Positions 31,302 to 40,133 are shown, counted from the first letter of the stretch. The stretch is 64,000 nt of DNA from Acidimicrobiales bacterium (GCA_016716005.1 JADJXE010000001.1:3113001-3177000); one strand, 5' to 3'. Notes: a model not told the origin generated them from the letters alone. A program made the numbers and translations.

Positions 31302-32090
31302 TCAGCCGGTCGTGGTGGTGGTCTCCACGGACGGGTTCGGGGTGCTCGGCGAGGTGGTGTCGGTGCTGCCCTCGGGCGTGGTGGTGGCGCCCTCGGCCAG
31401 GGCCGCGGCGATCTGGTCGAGCACGGCGTCGTCGATGATGCCCGTCCGCCGGCCGGCCACGTTGCCGTCGGCGTCGATGAACACCCAGAAGGGGAAGGCG
31501 GGCAGGCCCATGGCGCTGTTGGCGCTGCCGTTGTCGTCGTCGCGGAGCACCGGCTCGCTGAAGTCGACGCGGGAGAACCAGTCCTGTGGCGGGTAGTTGG
31601 GGCGGTCCGGGCTCACCCCCGTCGACACCGCGTACAGGTCGACGCCGTCGGGGAGCCTGCCGTCGTCCAGCCAGCCGGCGAGCTGGGGGAGCTCCTGCTG
31701 GCACACCGGGCACCAGTGCGCCAGGAACATCACGATCTTCGGCCGGCCGTCGTCGGCGATCTCGACGGTGGACCCGTCGAAGCTCGTGCCCGTGAGGCTC
31801 GGGGCGGGCAGGCCCACACCGTCGTCGGTCGGGGCGTCGGCGTTGTAGATGGGCAGCGGCTCGCCGGCGACGGTGACCTCGGCCGTCTGCGGCGTGTCGG
31901 TGCCGCCCCCGCCCCCGGTGGCGATGAGCGCGACGGTCACCGCTCCGACGACGAGCACGGCCGCCACCACGATGCCGAACACCGGCACCTTGCGAGGTGC
32001 GGCCCCACCGGCCTTGCGGGCCCTGGCGGTGGCCTTGGCCGAGGGTCGCTTGGTCGGCTGGCTGGTGGGCGGTTGCTTGGCTGCGCTCAT
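31302..32090 (-). CDS. TlpA-like membrane-anchored thiol-disulfide protein
   Basis: A protein of 262 residues. A basic cytoplasmic N-terminus (Lys/Arg/Ala-rich, 35 residues) precedes one membrane helix (VFGIVVAAVLVVGAVTVALIA). A TlpA/ResA-type thioredoxin fold lies outside: LPAPSLTGTSFDGSTVEI, the redox site LAHWCPVCQQELPQL, VDLYAVSTG and the cis-Pro region GLPAFPFWVFIDADGNV. The last 30 residues are Thr/Ser/Pro-rich. It is coupled to the upstream dsbB-like gene by an ATGA overlap, which makes a redox pair: DsbB could reoxidise this protein. The CPVC motif suits an oxidase or isomerase role. Confidence 0.8.
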   Translation of the reverse strand: MSAAKQPPTSQPTKRPSAKATARARKAGGAAPRKVPVFGIVVAAVLVVGAVTVALIATGGGGGTDTPQTAEVTVAGEPLPIYNADAPTDDGVGLPAPSLTGTSFDGSTVEIADDGRPKIVMFLAHWCPVCQQELPQLAGWLDDGRLPDGVDLYAVSTGVSPDRPNYPPQDWFSRVDFSEPVLRDDDNGSANSAMGLPAFPFWVFIDADGNVAGRRTGIIDDAVLDQIAAALAEGATTTPEGSTDTTSPSTPNPSVETTTTTG

Positions 32091-32743
32091 CGGTGCTCCT
32101 CCGGGCCACGAGGCGCGCTCAGCGCCGCCGGCCGGTCGTCGGTGGGGTCGGGGTCGGCCTCGGTCAGCTCGAGCTCGTCCAGCTCCTCACCGAACACGTC
32201 GTCGACGGGACGGGCCCACACCACGAGCACGGCGATCAGGGCGAAGCCGGACAGGGCCATGTAGGCGAGGGTGACGAAGCCGAGCTTCTCGAACCAGATC
32301 AGGGTGCAGGGGAGCGTGGCCGAGCAGACGCCGGAGTCGAGCGACGGGAACCGCTCGATCAGCCAGTGGTACACGGAGACGGCGGCTCCGATGGCGACCA
32401 CCGGCAGCACGTAGCGGCGTACCCGCCAGTCCCGGCCGATGGCGGCCACCAGGAGGATGACGGCCATCGGGTACATGGCGATCCGCTGGTACCAGCACAG
32501 GGTGCAGGGCGCGTAGTTGGCGACCTCGGAGAAGTAGAGGCTGCCGAGGGTGGCGGTGAGGCCCACCGCCCACGCCGCCCACAGGGCGAACGGCTGCACC
32601 TGCTCGCGCACGTCCCAGTAGACGCCGGCCATCCGATCGGAGAGGCGGGCCCCCAGGGCCAGGCCGACCATCAGCACCACGGCCACGTTGGCGAGGACGG
32701 TGAGCAGCGTCGTGAGCGTCTGCACGTCACGGGGCTCGATCAC
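32087..32743 (-). CDS. dsbB: DsbB-family disulfide bond formation protein
   Basis: A four-helix membrane quinone oxidoreductase of 218 residues, by family role passing electrons from a thiol oxidase to quinones. The first redox pair is in ANYAPCTLCWYQRIAMYP, a classic DsbB signature. The second pair is in DSGVCSATLPCTLIWFEKLGF. An acidic C-terminal tail follows (EELDELELTEADPDP). The GTG start has AGGAAG 7 bases upstream. It precedes and overlaps the TlpA-like gene by ATGA. Many actinobacteria use VKOR instead of DsbB, so a DsbB here is notable but not unprecedented. Confidence 0.85.
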   Translation of the reverse strand: MIEPRDVQTLTTLLTVLANVAVVLMVGLALGARLSDRMAGVYWDVREQVQPFALWAAWAVGLTATLGSLYFSEVANYAPCTLCWYQRIAMYPMAVILLVAAIGRDWRVRRYVLPVVAIGAAVSVYHWLIERFPSLDSGVCSATLPCTLIWFEKLGFVTLAYMALSGFALIAVLVVWARPVDDVFGEELDELELTEADPDPTDDRPAALSAPRGPEEHR

Positions 32744-32869
32744 CGGCGACTTCCTGGGGTCGGCACCCGGTCATTCTTGTCGGTGCAACCAGCCGGACGC
32801 AGATCACCCCCCGGGGCGTGCTACGAACGAAGGGTCGCCGGGGGAGCCGGCGCTCACCCAGGAGACGCC

Positions 32870-33745
32870 ATGAGCGACGAGCAGCCGGAGTTCCTCGACA
32901 TCGCCTACGACGTCGAGGGCCCCGTGGCCACCATCACCCTCGACCGCCCCGATCACCTGAACGCCTTCACGGGCCGCATGATGACCGAGCTCCTCGACGC
33001 CTTCGACCGGGCCGACGCCGACGACCGGGTCCGGGCGGTGATCGTCACCGGGCGCGGGCGGGCCTTCTGCGCCGGAGCCGACCTGTCGGGCGGCGGCGGC
33101 ACCTTCGACGCGAGGGAGCAGGCCGGCGGTCCCACCGTCGGGGTGCCCCGCGACGGCGGCGGGCTCGTCACCCTGCGCATCTTCCAGATGACCAAGCCGG
33201 TGATCGCGGCGATCAACGGCCCGGCCGTCGGCGTGGGCATCACCATGGCCCTCCCCATGGACATCCGCCTCGCGTCCAAGAAGGCGAAGATCGGGTTCGT
33301 GTTCGCCCGGCGCGGCATCGTCCCCGAGGCCTGCTCGTCGTGGTTCCTGCCCCGCCTGGTGGGGATCCAGCAGGCGGCCGAGTGGGTGTACACCGGCCGG
33401 CTGTTCTCGGCCAAGGAGGCCAAGGCCGCCGGGCTCGTGCGCAGCGTGCACGACGACGACGAGCTGCTGCCGGCCGCTCGGGCGTTGGCCACGGAGATCG
33501 CCGAGAACACCGCGCCGGTGTCGGTGGCGCTGTCGCGGCTGATGCTGTGGCGGATGCTGGGTGCGGGGCACCCGATGGAGGCCCACAAGGTCGACTCGCG
33601 GGGCATCCTGGCGAGGGGGATGAGCGCCGACGCCCGGGAGGGCGTGCTGTCGTTCCTGGAGAAGCGGCCGGCGGCCTTCCCGCTCACCGTGAGCGCCGGT
33701 CTCCCCGACATCTTCCCCGGCTGGGTCGACCCCCACTTCTGGTGA
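32870..33745 (+). CDS. Enoyl-CoA hydratase/isomerase (crotonase) family protein
   Basis: A crotonase of 291 residues. Seen: VATITLDRPDHLNAF, the oxyanion-hole AFCAGADLSG, a second oxyanion/active-site stretch KPVIAAINGPAVGVGITMALPMD in parts, GIVPEACSSWFLPRLVG (with the Glu and Ser of hydratases) and AKAAGLVRSV. It probably hydrates enoyl-CoA in fatty acid breakdown, but crotonases vary in reaction and the acyl chain is unknown. The ATG has AGGAGA upstream. The 126-base gap before it, shared with divergent dsbB, shows only weak promoter-like hexamers (for example TACGAA at 32822). Confidence 0.88.
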   Translation: MSDEQPEFLDIAYDVEGPVATITLDRPDHLNAFTGRMMTELLDAFDRADADDRVRAVIVTGRGRAFCAGADLSGGGGTFDAREQAGGPTVGVPRDGGGLVTLRIFQMTKPVIAAINGPAVGVGITMALPMDIRLASKKAKIGFVFARRGIVPEACSSWFLPRLVGIQQAAEWVYTGRLFSAKEAKAAGLVRSVHDDDELLPAARALATEIAENTAPVSVALSRLMLWRMLGAGHPMEAHKVDSRGILARGMSADAREGVLSFLEKRPAAFPLTVSAGLPDIFPGWVDPHFW

Positions 33746-33751
33746 AGGCGG

Positions 33752-34072
33752 TCAGCTGCCCTGGGTCTGGGTGACGGGCGCCGAGGCCCGCGGGATCGGG
33801 GCGGGGGTGGCCCCGACCGAGCCGATCGACGGCGACGACGTGCGATCGCCGGCGGTGACCGATGCGGGTCCCGGTGCCGGGTCGGTCACCGCCTGGGTCG
33901 CCAGGTGGCTGACGCCCATGCCTCCCACCAGCCCGAGCAGAGCACCCACCGATGCGCCCAGCACGGCGACGCGTGAGCGGGCGGCGGGGTGGTGGCGACG
34001 GGAGCGGCCGCGGCGGTCGGCCAGCCGGCGGAGGCGCTCGGCGAGCTCGGGGGAGGGGGGCGTGTCGCTCAT
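33752..34072 (-). CDS. Small single-span membrane protein, function unknown
   Basis: A protein of 106 residues that matches no family known to me. A basic N-terminal part (ERLRRLADRRGRSRRHHPAA) precedes one membrane helix (VAVLGASVGALLGLVGGMGVSHLA), then a 50-residue Ser/Thr/Pro/Ala-rich outer tail. The positive charges suggest the N-terminus is inside. It is convergent with the crotonase, with 6 bases between them, and starts close to the carotenoid cyclase region on the other strand. Codon usage looks normal for the window, which supports a real gene. Confidence 0.55.
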   Translation of the reverse strand: MSDTPPSPELAERLRRLADRRGRSRRHHPAARSRVAVLGASVGALLGLVGGMGVSHLATQAVTDPAPGPASVTAGDRTSSPSIGSVGATPAPIPRASAPVTQTQGS

Positions 34073-34143
34073 GGGGCCCAGTGGACCCCGCGCGCCTCCA
34101 GGGTTCGGTGAGCGCCGGGCAAGGATCCGGTGAGACCCTGCCC

Positions 34144-34167
34144 GGCGTCGGCGTCGGCGTCGGCGTC
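34144..34167 (+). repeat. Four tandem GGCGTC hexamers upstream of the lycopene cyclase gene
   Basis: GGCGTC is repeated four times and continues as GGCGATC. It lies just before the chosen cyclase start. If translation began further upstream it would encode a Gly-Val run. Confidence 0.8.
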
Positions 34168-34185
34168 GGCGATCGGACGCGTAGC

Positions 34186-35403
34186 GTGCGGGGGATCGAC
34201 GACGTGCTGGTGATCGGGGGTGGCCCGGCCGGCCTGGCCGCGGCCGCGGCGGTGGCCGAGACCGGCCTGCGCGTGGTGCTGGTGGCGCCGCCCGTGCCGG
34301 CCGGCCTCGCTGCGTGGCCGAACACGTACGGGATGTGGGTGGACGAGGTGCCGCCGGCGTGGAGGCCGCCGTTCGAGCAGCAGTGGGCCCAGGCGGTGGT
34401 CGACCTGGGGGAGCGGGCCCCCCGGCGGCTCGAGCGCGGCTACGGGCGGGTGGACCGGGAGGGGTTCCGTGCCGCGCTGGTCGCGCGGGCCGAGGCGGCC
34501 GGGGCCCGGCTGCGCGCCGGCCGGGTGCTCGGGGCCGCGCACGGGCCGACGGGGAGCACGGTGCGGCTCGCGGACGGATCGTCCGAGGCGGCCGCGGTGG
34601 TGGTCGACGCCAGCGGCCACCGGCCGGTGCTGGCGCGGCGCCGGCCCGGTCGTCCGGCGTGGCAGGTGGCGGCCGGCGTGGTCGGCCGCTTCGCCCGCCC
34701 GCCCGCCGAGCCCGACGCGGTGGTGCTGATGGACTGGCGGCCGGCCGAGCCGGGGCCGGCCTCCCGCCGCGACCCCGACCCGACGTTCCTGTACGCCATG
34801 GATCTGGGGGCCGGGCGGTGGTTCGTGGAGGAGACCTCGCTGGCCCGCCGGCCCGCCCTCGCGGTGGCGACCTGCGAGGAGCGCCTGCGCCGCCGCCTGG
34901 AGCACCGCCGCGCCTGGCCGGCGGAGGTGGAGGCCACCGAGCGCGTGCTCATCCCCATGGGGTCGGGGCTGCCCGACCCCGCGGACCCGGTCGTCGCCTT
35001 CGGAGGGGCGGCCAGCCTGGTGCACCCGGCCACCGGCTACCAGCTCGGCGCGGCCCTGCGGGCCGCCCCCCGGTTGGCCCGGGCGGTGGCGGACGGGCTC
35101 GGCGCGCCTGGGGGAGGGCCCGCGACGGCGGCCCGCGCCGCGCACCGCGCCGTGTGGCCCCCGGCCGCCCGCCGGCGCCGGGCCCTGCACGCCTACGGGC
35201 TGGAGGCCCTGCTGGGGTTCGACCAGGCGCGCACGGTCGCCTTCTTCACGGCGTTCTTCGACCTTCCCGCCGACCGGTGGTTCGGCTACCTCACCGACGG
35301 CCTGACCACGGCCGGGTTGGCGGCGACCATGGCGGCGGTGTTCGGGCGGGTCCCGCCCGACGTCCGCCGCGGGCTCCTGCGCCCCGCCCTCCGCATCGGC
35401 TGA
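34186..35403 (+). CDS. Lycopene cyclase family protein
   Basis: A FAD protein of 405 residues of the CrtL/CrtY lycopene cyclase family. Seen: the N-terminal dinucleotide fold VLVIGGGPAGLAAAAAVAET, the family segment AWPNTYGMWVDEVP, the catalytic-region FVEETSLARRP, and GAASLVHPATGYQLG, diagnostic of lycopene cyclases. It would close the ends of lycopene to beta- or epsilon-rings. GTG 34186 is chosen because the FAD fold begins just after it; in-frame GTG codons at 34109 and 34204 are alternatives. It is convergent with the carotenoid isomerase-type gene, 11 bases away. Phytoene synthase is not in the window. Confidence 0.85.
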   Translation: MRGIDDVLVIGGGPAGLAAAAAVAETGLRVVLVAPPVPAGLAAWPNTYGMWVDEVPPAWRPPFEQQWAQAVVDLGERAPRRLERGYGRVDREGFRAALVARAEAAGARLRAGRVLGAAHGPTGSTVRLADGSSEAAAVVVDASGHRPVLARRRPGRPAWQVAAGVVGRFARPPAEPDAVVLMDWRPAEPGPASRRDPDPTFLYAMDLGAGRWFVEETSLARRPALAVATCEERLRRRLEHRRAWPAEVEATERVLIPMGSGLPDPADPVVAFGGAASLVHPATGYQLGAALRAAPRLARAVADGLGAPGGGPATAARAAHRAVWPPAARRRRALHAYGLEALLGFDQARTVAFFTAFFDLPADRWFGYLTDGLTTAGLAATMAAVFGRVPPDVRRGLLRPALRIG

Positions 35404-35414
35404 CCGGCGCTCCG

Positions 35415-36995
35415 TCAGGCGGGTGCGGCGAGGCGCTCGGCCACGAGGCGCTGCACCGGGGCACCGGCGACGGCGCTGGCGGTCATGATCCCGCCGGCCA
35501 TGACCGCCGCGATGCCGTGGGCCCCCATGGTGCTGGCCCCGGCGAGGAACAGGCCCGGGATCGCCGTGGCCGGGGCGGGCCGGTTGAGCAGGAACTGCTC
35601 CGGGGTGCACTCGATCCCATAGCTGGTGCCGCCGGTCGAGCGGGTGAAGCGCTCGTGCGTGATCGGCGTGGCCTGCTCCTCGTACACGATGGCGTCGCGG
35701 ATGCCGGGCAGCCCCCGCTCGGCCATGGCCAGCACCCGGTTGCGCAGCTCGGCCTTCCGGGCGCGGTACTCGGTGTTGCGCCGGTAGCGCTCGCCCTCGG
35801 CCGGTCCGCCGTGGAGGCCCCAGAACCCGTGCTGGGCGGGGGCGATGGTCATCACCTGCATGTTGGTCTGGCCGGGCCGGCACAGCCGCTCGTTGGTCGG
35901 GTCCTTCAGGCTGGTGAAGGTGAGGTACGTCCACGGCTCGGCCGGCATGCGCCCGGCCTCGAGCCCCGCGTACTCGGCCTCGACGTCGTCGTGGCCGACG
36001 ACGAAGACGTTGGTGTTGGGGTGGCCCTCGGCGGCCAGGTCGCGGTCGAGGACGAGGTAGTCGACGAACAGCGGCAGGGCCATGGAGTAGGCGCGCACCC
36101 GGTCGACGTACTCGGCGGGGAGGTGCTCGGGCCCGACCAGGTCGAGAACGGTGCGCTTGAGGTCGGCGTTGGAGATCACCACCGGCGCCCGGATCTCGTC
36201 GGGGACACCCGCGGCCCGCTCGGGCGACGGCGGGCGCAGGTGCACGCCCCGCACCGCGCCCTGCTCCACCACGATCCGGTCGACCGGCGTGCGCAGCACC
36301 ACCTCGCCGCCGTGGTCCTCGATGAAGGAGCGGAGGCGATCGGCGATCACCTGGCCACCGCCCTCCGGGTAGTAGGCGCCTCGCTTCAGGTAGTGCATGA
36401 TCAGCGCGCTGTGCAGGATCAGCGACGCCCGTGACGGCGGGAGCGCGTACGTGCCGTGCTCGCCGCACAGGATCGTGCGCAGCCGCGGCGACAGGCGCAG
36501 CTGGTCGAAGAACGAGCCGAGGGTGGTGGTGGTGTGCTCGAGCAGGAGCTCCCACCGGCGCGAGCCGGTGAGCTCGGCGTCGAGCGTCTCGATCACGCCG
36601 AGGTAGGTGTCGATCCCCTCGCGCTCCCCGGGGAAGCGCTCGACCAGGCGCTCCCGGTAGCGGTCGACGCCGCGGGGGACGCGGAAGGTGTCGCCGTCGG
36701 GGAGCACGAACGTGTCGAAGCCGTCCGGGTCCATCTCGCGGAAGCGGACCTCGAGGCCCAGGGGCGCGAGCACCGACGGGATCAGCCCACCCGGCTCGCA
36801 GTCGCCGAGGTAGTGGACGCCCACGTCGAACTCGTAGCCGTGGTGGGTGAACACCGTGGCGTTCCCGCCGGCGACGGAGTGGCGGTCGACCACCACCACC
36901 CGCTGGCCCAGCGCCGCGAGGTACGCGGCCGCCGTCAGGCCACCGAGGCCCGCTCCCACCACCACGACGTCGGCATCCCGCAGGTCCCCGTGCAT
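35415..36995 (-). CDS. Carotenoid isomerase/desaturase-type FAD oxidoreductase (CrtISO/RetSat-like)
   Basis: A protein of 526 residues with the N-terminal FAD motif DVVVVGAGLGGLTAAAYLAALGQ in parts, a DRHSVAGGNATVF second half, and the C-terminal FAD loop GLFLAGASTMGAHGIAAVMAGG. The middle (GVHYLGDCEPGG, ALPPSRASLILHSALIMHY) is closer to carotenoid cis-trans isomerases and retinol saturases than to classical CrtI phytoene desaturases. It probably acts on a carotenoid beside the cyclase. The start is supported by GGGAGGGG directly upstream. It is divergent from the WS/DGAT pair. The substrate is inferred. Confidence 0.78.
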   Translation of the reverse strand: MHGDLRDADVVVVGAGLGGLTAAAYLAALGQRVVVVDRHSVAGGNATVFTHHGYEFDVGVHYLGDCEPGGLIPSVLAPLGLEVRFREMDPDGFDTFVLPDGDTFRVPRGVDRYRERLVERFPGEREGIDTYLGVIETLDAELTGSRRWELLLEHTTTTLGSFFDQLRLSPRLRTILCGEHGTYALPPSRASLILHSALIMHYLKRGAYYPEGGGQVIADRLRSFIEDHGGEVVLRTPVDRIVVEQGAVRGVHLRPPSPERAAGVPDEIRAPVVISNADLKRTVLDLVGPEHLPAEYVDRVRAYSMALPLFVDYLVLDRDLAAEGHPNTNVFVVGHDDVEAEYAGLEAGRMPAEPWTYLTFTSLKDPTNERLCRPGQTNMQVMTIAPAQHGFWGLHGGPAEGERYRRNTEYRARKAELRNRVLAMAERGLPGIRDAIVYEEQATPITHERFTRSTGGTSYGIECTPEQFLLNRPAPATAIPGLFLAGASTMGAHGIAAVMAGGIMTASAVAGAPVQRLVAERLAAPA

Positions 36996-37080
36996 GCCGC
37001 CCCTCCCGCTGGTCGCGCGCCGGAACCGATCGGACGTCGATCCCGCCGCCCAGCGTGGCGTTCGGCCGGACCGCCTCCCC

Positions 37081-37127
37081 AGGGCCGTTCGGCCCTGCCG
37101 TGGGGGGTCCCATGACCGCTTGCGGTC
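37081..37127. promoter_or_regulatory. Two inverted repeats in the divergent promoter region
   Basis: AGGGCC-GTTC-GGCCCT (37081-37096) and GACCGC-TT-GCGGTC (37114-37127) are both perfect inverted repeats. They lie in the 148-base gap between the carotenoid gene and the WS/DGAT pair. The second has the size and symmetry of a repressor operator. Confidence 0.45.
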
Positions 37128-37143
37128 GGAGGCTGCAGGGCGC

Positions 37144-38619
37144 ATGGTGCGGCCACGGGCCACGCGGGTCCGCTCGCGCCCCGACGCGGAGGTGCTGGTG
37201 GCAGTCGACGAGCCGTTCCGGCGGTACCTCACCGACGCCGACGCGCTCCTCTGGAACATCGAGAAGGACCCGGTCCTGCGCTCCACGATCACCGCGGTGG
37301 CGGTGCTCGACCGACCACCCGACTGGGACCGCCTGCGGGCTAGGGTCGACCGTGCCACCCGGCTGTTCCCCCGGATGCGCCAGCGCATCGCCGTGCCGCC
37401 CCTGCGGGTGGGCCCGGCCCGCTGGCTCCTCGACCCCGACTTCGACCTCGACTACCACCTGCGCCGCATGCGGGTGCCCGCCGGCGGGGGTCGGCGGGAC
37501 CTGCTCGACCTGGCCCGCCCCCTCGGCATGGCCGGGTTCGACCGGGCCCGACCGCTGTGGGAGGCCACGCTCATCGAGGGCCTGGCCGACGGCGGAGCGG
37601 CGCTGCTGCTCAAGGTGCACCACGCCATGGTCGACGGCGTCGGCGGCATCGAGCTGGCCGGCGCCATGCTCCTCGACCTCGAGCGCGAGCCGTCGGAGAG
37701 CCCGGCCATGCCGGACCCGCCCGTCGCCGATCACCTCGGGCCGCTCGAGCTCACCGCCGAGTCGCTGGCCGAGCGGGGCCGGCTGTTCGCCGGCAACGTC
37801 CTGCGGCGCGCCACCCAGGCGGCCGGCGCCGCGGCGGCGGCGGCCGCCGCGCCCGGCGCGACGGCCGACGAGGGCGTGCGGGCGGCCCGCTCGGTCGCCA
37901 AGATCCTGGCCCCCGCCACCGAGCCGCTCAGCCCGATCATGCGCGAGCGCAGCCTGTCGTGGTGGTTCGACACCGTCGACCTCCCGCTCCACCCGCTGCT
38001 CGCCGCGGCCCACGCCGTGGGGGGCACCCTCAACGACGCGTTCCTCGCGGGCGTCACCGGTGCCCTCCGCCGCTACCACGAGCGCCACGGCGTGGAGGTG
38101 GAGGAGCTCCGGATGACGATGCCGATCAACCTCCGGGAGTCCGACGACGAGCCGGGAGGCAACCGCTTCACCCCCGCCCGGTTCCCGGTGCCGCTGCTCC
38201 CGGCCGACCCGGCGGCGCGGCTGCGCGAGATCGGCGCCCGCACGCGCGCCTGGCGGCACGAGCCGGCGATCGCGCTCACCGACACCCTGGCCGCGGTGCT
38301 CAACCGTCTCCCCACCACCGTGAGCACGGCCCTGTTCGGCTCCATGCTGAAGGGGGTCGACTTCGTCGCCACCAATGTGCCGGGGTCGCCCGTGCCGGTG
38401 TTCCTGGCCGGGGCCGAGGTCACCCGGCTCTACGCCCTGGCGCCGCCCTCGGGCGCCTCGGCCAACTTCGCCCTGGTGTCGCACAACGGGGTGTGCTGCC
38501 TCGGGGTGAACGTCGACCTGGCCGCCGTGCCCGACCCCGACGTGCTCGCCGCGTGCGTGGTCGAGGGCTTCGACGAGGTGCTGGCCCTGGCGCCCGCCGC
38601 CGGCACGGGCACGGGCTGA
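37144..38619 (+). CDS. Wax ester synthase/diacylglycerol acyltransferase, first copy
   Basis: A WS/DGAT protein of 491 residues. The acyltransferase motif HHAMVDGVGG has its paired His at residues 159-160. Other family segments are LTDADALLWNIEKDPVLRS, GFDRARPLWEATLIEGL, LNDAFLAGVTGALRRYHE, and ATNVPGSPVPVFLAGA. These enzymes join acyl-CoA to diacylglycerol or fatty alcohol to make storage lipid, and work at the inner membrane face. ATG 37144 has GGAGG 11 bases upstream. The stop overlaps the next WS/DGAT start (TGATG), so the two are made together. The copies differ clearly, so this is not a recent duplication. Confidence 0.88.
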   Translation: MVRPRATRVRSRPDAEVLVAVDEPFRRYLTDADALLWNIEKDPVLRSTITAVAVLDRPPDWDRLRARVDRATRLFPRMRQRIAVPPLRVGPARWLLDPDFDLDYHLRRMRVPAGGGRRDLLDLARPLGMAGFDRARPLWEATLIEGLADGGAALLLKVHHAMVDGVGGIELAGAMLLDLEREPSESPAMPDPPVADHLGPLELTAESLAERGRLFAGNVLRRATQAAGAAAAAAAAPGATADEGVRAARSVAKILAPATEPLSPIMRERSLSWWFDTVDLPLHPLLAAAHAVGGTLNDAFLAGVTGALRRYHERHGVEVEELRMTMPINLRESDDEPGGNRFTPARFPVPLLPADPAARLREIGARTRAWRHEPAIALTDTLAAVLNRLPTTVSTALFGSMLKGVDFVATNVPGSPVPVFLAGAEVTRLYALAPPSGASANFALVSHNGVCCLGVNVDLAAVPDPDVLAACVVEGFDEVLALAPAAGTGTG

Positions 38620-40133
38620 TGGCCGGGCACGAGCGCCTGTCGGCCATGGACGACTCGTTCCTCGAGGCCGAGGACGCCCGCACGCCGCTGCACGTGGGTG
38701 CGGTCTGCACCTTCGAGGGCGGACCGCTCCTCGACGACCAGGGCCGCTTCCGCCTCGACGACGTGCGCCGGGTGGTCGCCAGCCGCCTCGACCAGATCCC
38801 GCGGTTCCGCCAGCGCGTGCTCGACGTGCCGCTCGGCCTCGGGCGGCCGGTGTGGGTCGACGACCCGAGCTTCGACGTGGCCGACCACGTGCGGCTCACC
38901 GCCCTGCCGGCGCCGGGCACCGACGAGCAGCTCATGGAGCTGAACGAGCGCCTGCAGATGCAGCTGCTCGACCGGTCGCGGCCGCTGTGGGAGATGTGGT
39001 GGGTCGAGGGCCTGCAGGGTGGGCGCGTCGCCCTCGTCGAGAAGGTCCACCACGCCCTGGTCGACGGGGTGTCCGGGGCGCAGACGCTGAGCGTCATCCT
39101 CGACCTCACCCCCGACGCGGTGGTGCCCGGCCCCACCCCCTGGTCGGCGCCGCCGCTCCCCAGCCCGCAGCAGCTGGCCGAGGAGCGCATCGTCGAGCTG
39201 GCCGCGGCGCCCGCGGAGCTGCTCCGGGGCGTCGAGAGCGTGCTGCGCACCCCGGCGCTGCTCCTCGACCGGCTGGAGTCGCTGCGCGACTTCCTGCAGG
39301 GCGAGGGGGTGGCGCCACCCTCCTCGCTCAACCGCCCGGTGGGCCGCAGGCGGCGCCTGGCGGCGGTGCGCCGGTCGCTGGCCGACGTGCGGGCCACCAA
39401 GGACGCGCTGGGCGGCACCGTGAACGACGTCGTCCTGGCCGCCGTGAGCGCCGGGCTCCGAGCTCTCCTCGCGGCGCGGGGTGAGGACGTGCCCGGCGCC
39501 ACCCTGCGGGCCCTCGTACCCATGTCGATCCGGCGCGACGACGAGGCCCTCACGCTCGGCAACCGGGTGAGCGCCCTGTCGGCACCGCTGCCCGTCGGCG
39601 AGCCCGACCCGCTGGTGCGCCTGGCGCTGGTGCAGGAGGCCATGGCCGAGCTGAAGGCCAGCCACCAGGCCGAGGGGGCCGAGCTGCTGTTCGACTTCGC
39701 CGACACCTGGCCCACGGCGCTGCTCGGGGCGGTGAGCCGGCTGATCGTCCACCGCCAGCCGCTCGTGAACGTGGTGGTCACCAACGTGCCCGGGCCCCAG
39801 GTCCCGCTGTACGCCCTGGGTGCCCGGATGCTCGACATCGTCCCCGTGGTGCCCCTCGGGGGGAACCTCACGGTGGGGGTGGCCATCCTGTCCTACGACG
39901 GGCAGCTGAACCTGGGCCTGCACGCCGACCCCGACGCGTGCGGCGACCTCACGGTGCTGGCCGAGGGCATCGAGGACGGGTTCGCCGAGCTGGCGGCCCT
40001 GGCGTCAGCAACCACTGCAGCGGCCGAGCCGGCGCGACGGCGCCGGCCCAAGGCTTCGCCAGGGGTGGTCAAGACGGCGCGGAGGGTGTCCGATGGAGGC
40101 GAGGGATCGCAGAAGGAGCAGCGTCATGGCTGA
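38619..40133 (+). CDS. Wax ester synthase/diacylglycerol acyltransferase, second copy
   Basis: A second WS/DGAT of 504 residues. It starts with the canonical N-terminus (ERLSAMDDSFLEAEDARTPLHVG), which the first copy lacks. The active site is HHALVDGVSGAQ with His residues 144-145. Also present are PLWEMWWVEGL, GGTVNDVVLAAVSAGLR, VPMSIRRDDE, VVVTNVPGPQVPLYALGA and the C-terminal LGGNLTVGVAILSYDGQLN. It ends with a basic tail (RRRRPKASP). The start overlaps the first copy's stop, and its last 8 bases overlap the start of a surface protein gene. Confidence 0.9.
   Translation: MAGHERLSAMDDSFLEAEDARTPLHVGAVCTFEGGPLLDDQGRFRLDDVRRVVASRLDQIPRFRQRVLDVPLGLGRPVWVDDPSFDVADHVRLTALPAPGTDEQLMELNERLQMQLLDRSRPLWEMWWVEGLQGGRVALVEKVHHALVDGVSGAQTLSVILDLTPDAVVPGPTPWSAPPLPSPQQLAEERIVELAAAPAELLRGVESVLRTPALLLDRLESLRDFLQGEGVAPPSSLNRPVGRRRRLAAVRRSLADVRATKDALGGTVNDVVLAAVSAGLRALLAARGEDVPGATLRALVPMSIRRDDEALTLGNRVSALSAPLPVGEPDPLVRLALVQEAMAELKASHQAEGAELLFDFADTWPTALLGAVSRLIVHRQPLVNVVVTNVPGPQVPLYALGARMLDIVPVVPLGGNLTVGVAILSYDGQLNLGLHADPDACGDLTVLAEGIEDGFAELAALASATTAAAEPARRRRPKASPGVVKTARRVSDGGEGSQKEQRHG

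Noticed and set aside
34069..38484. A 1471-codon minus-strand open frame across the carotenoid and WS/DGAT region
   Set aside because: It is antisense or out of frame to four genes with clear family motifs and reads as low-complexity Arg/Pro/Gly. It is a composition artefact.
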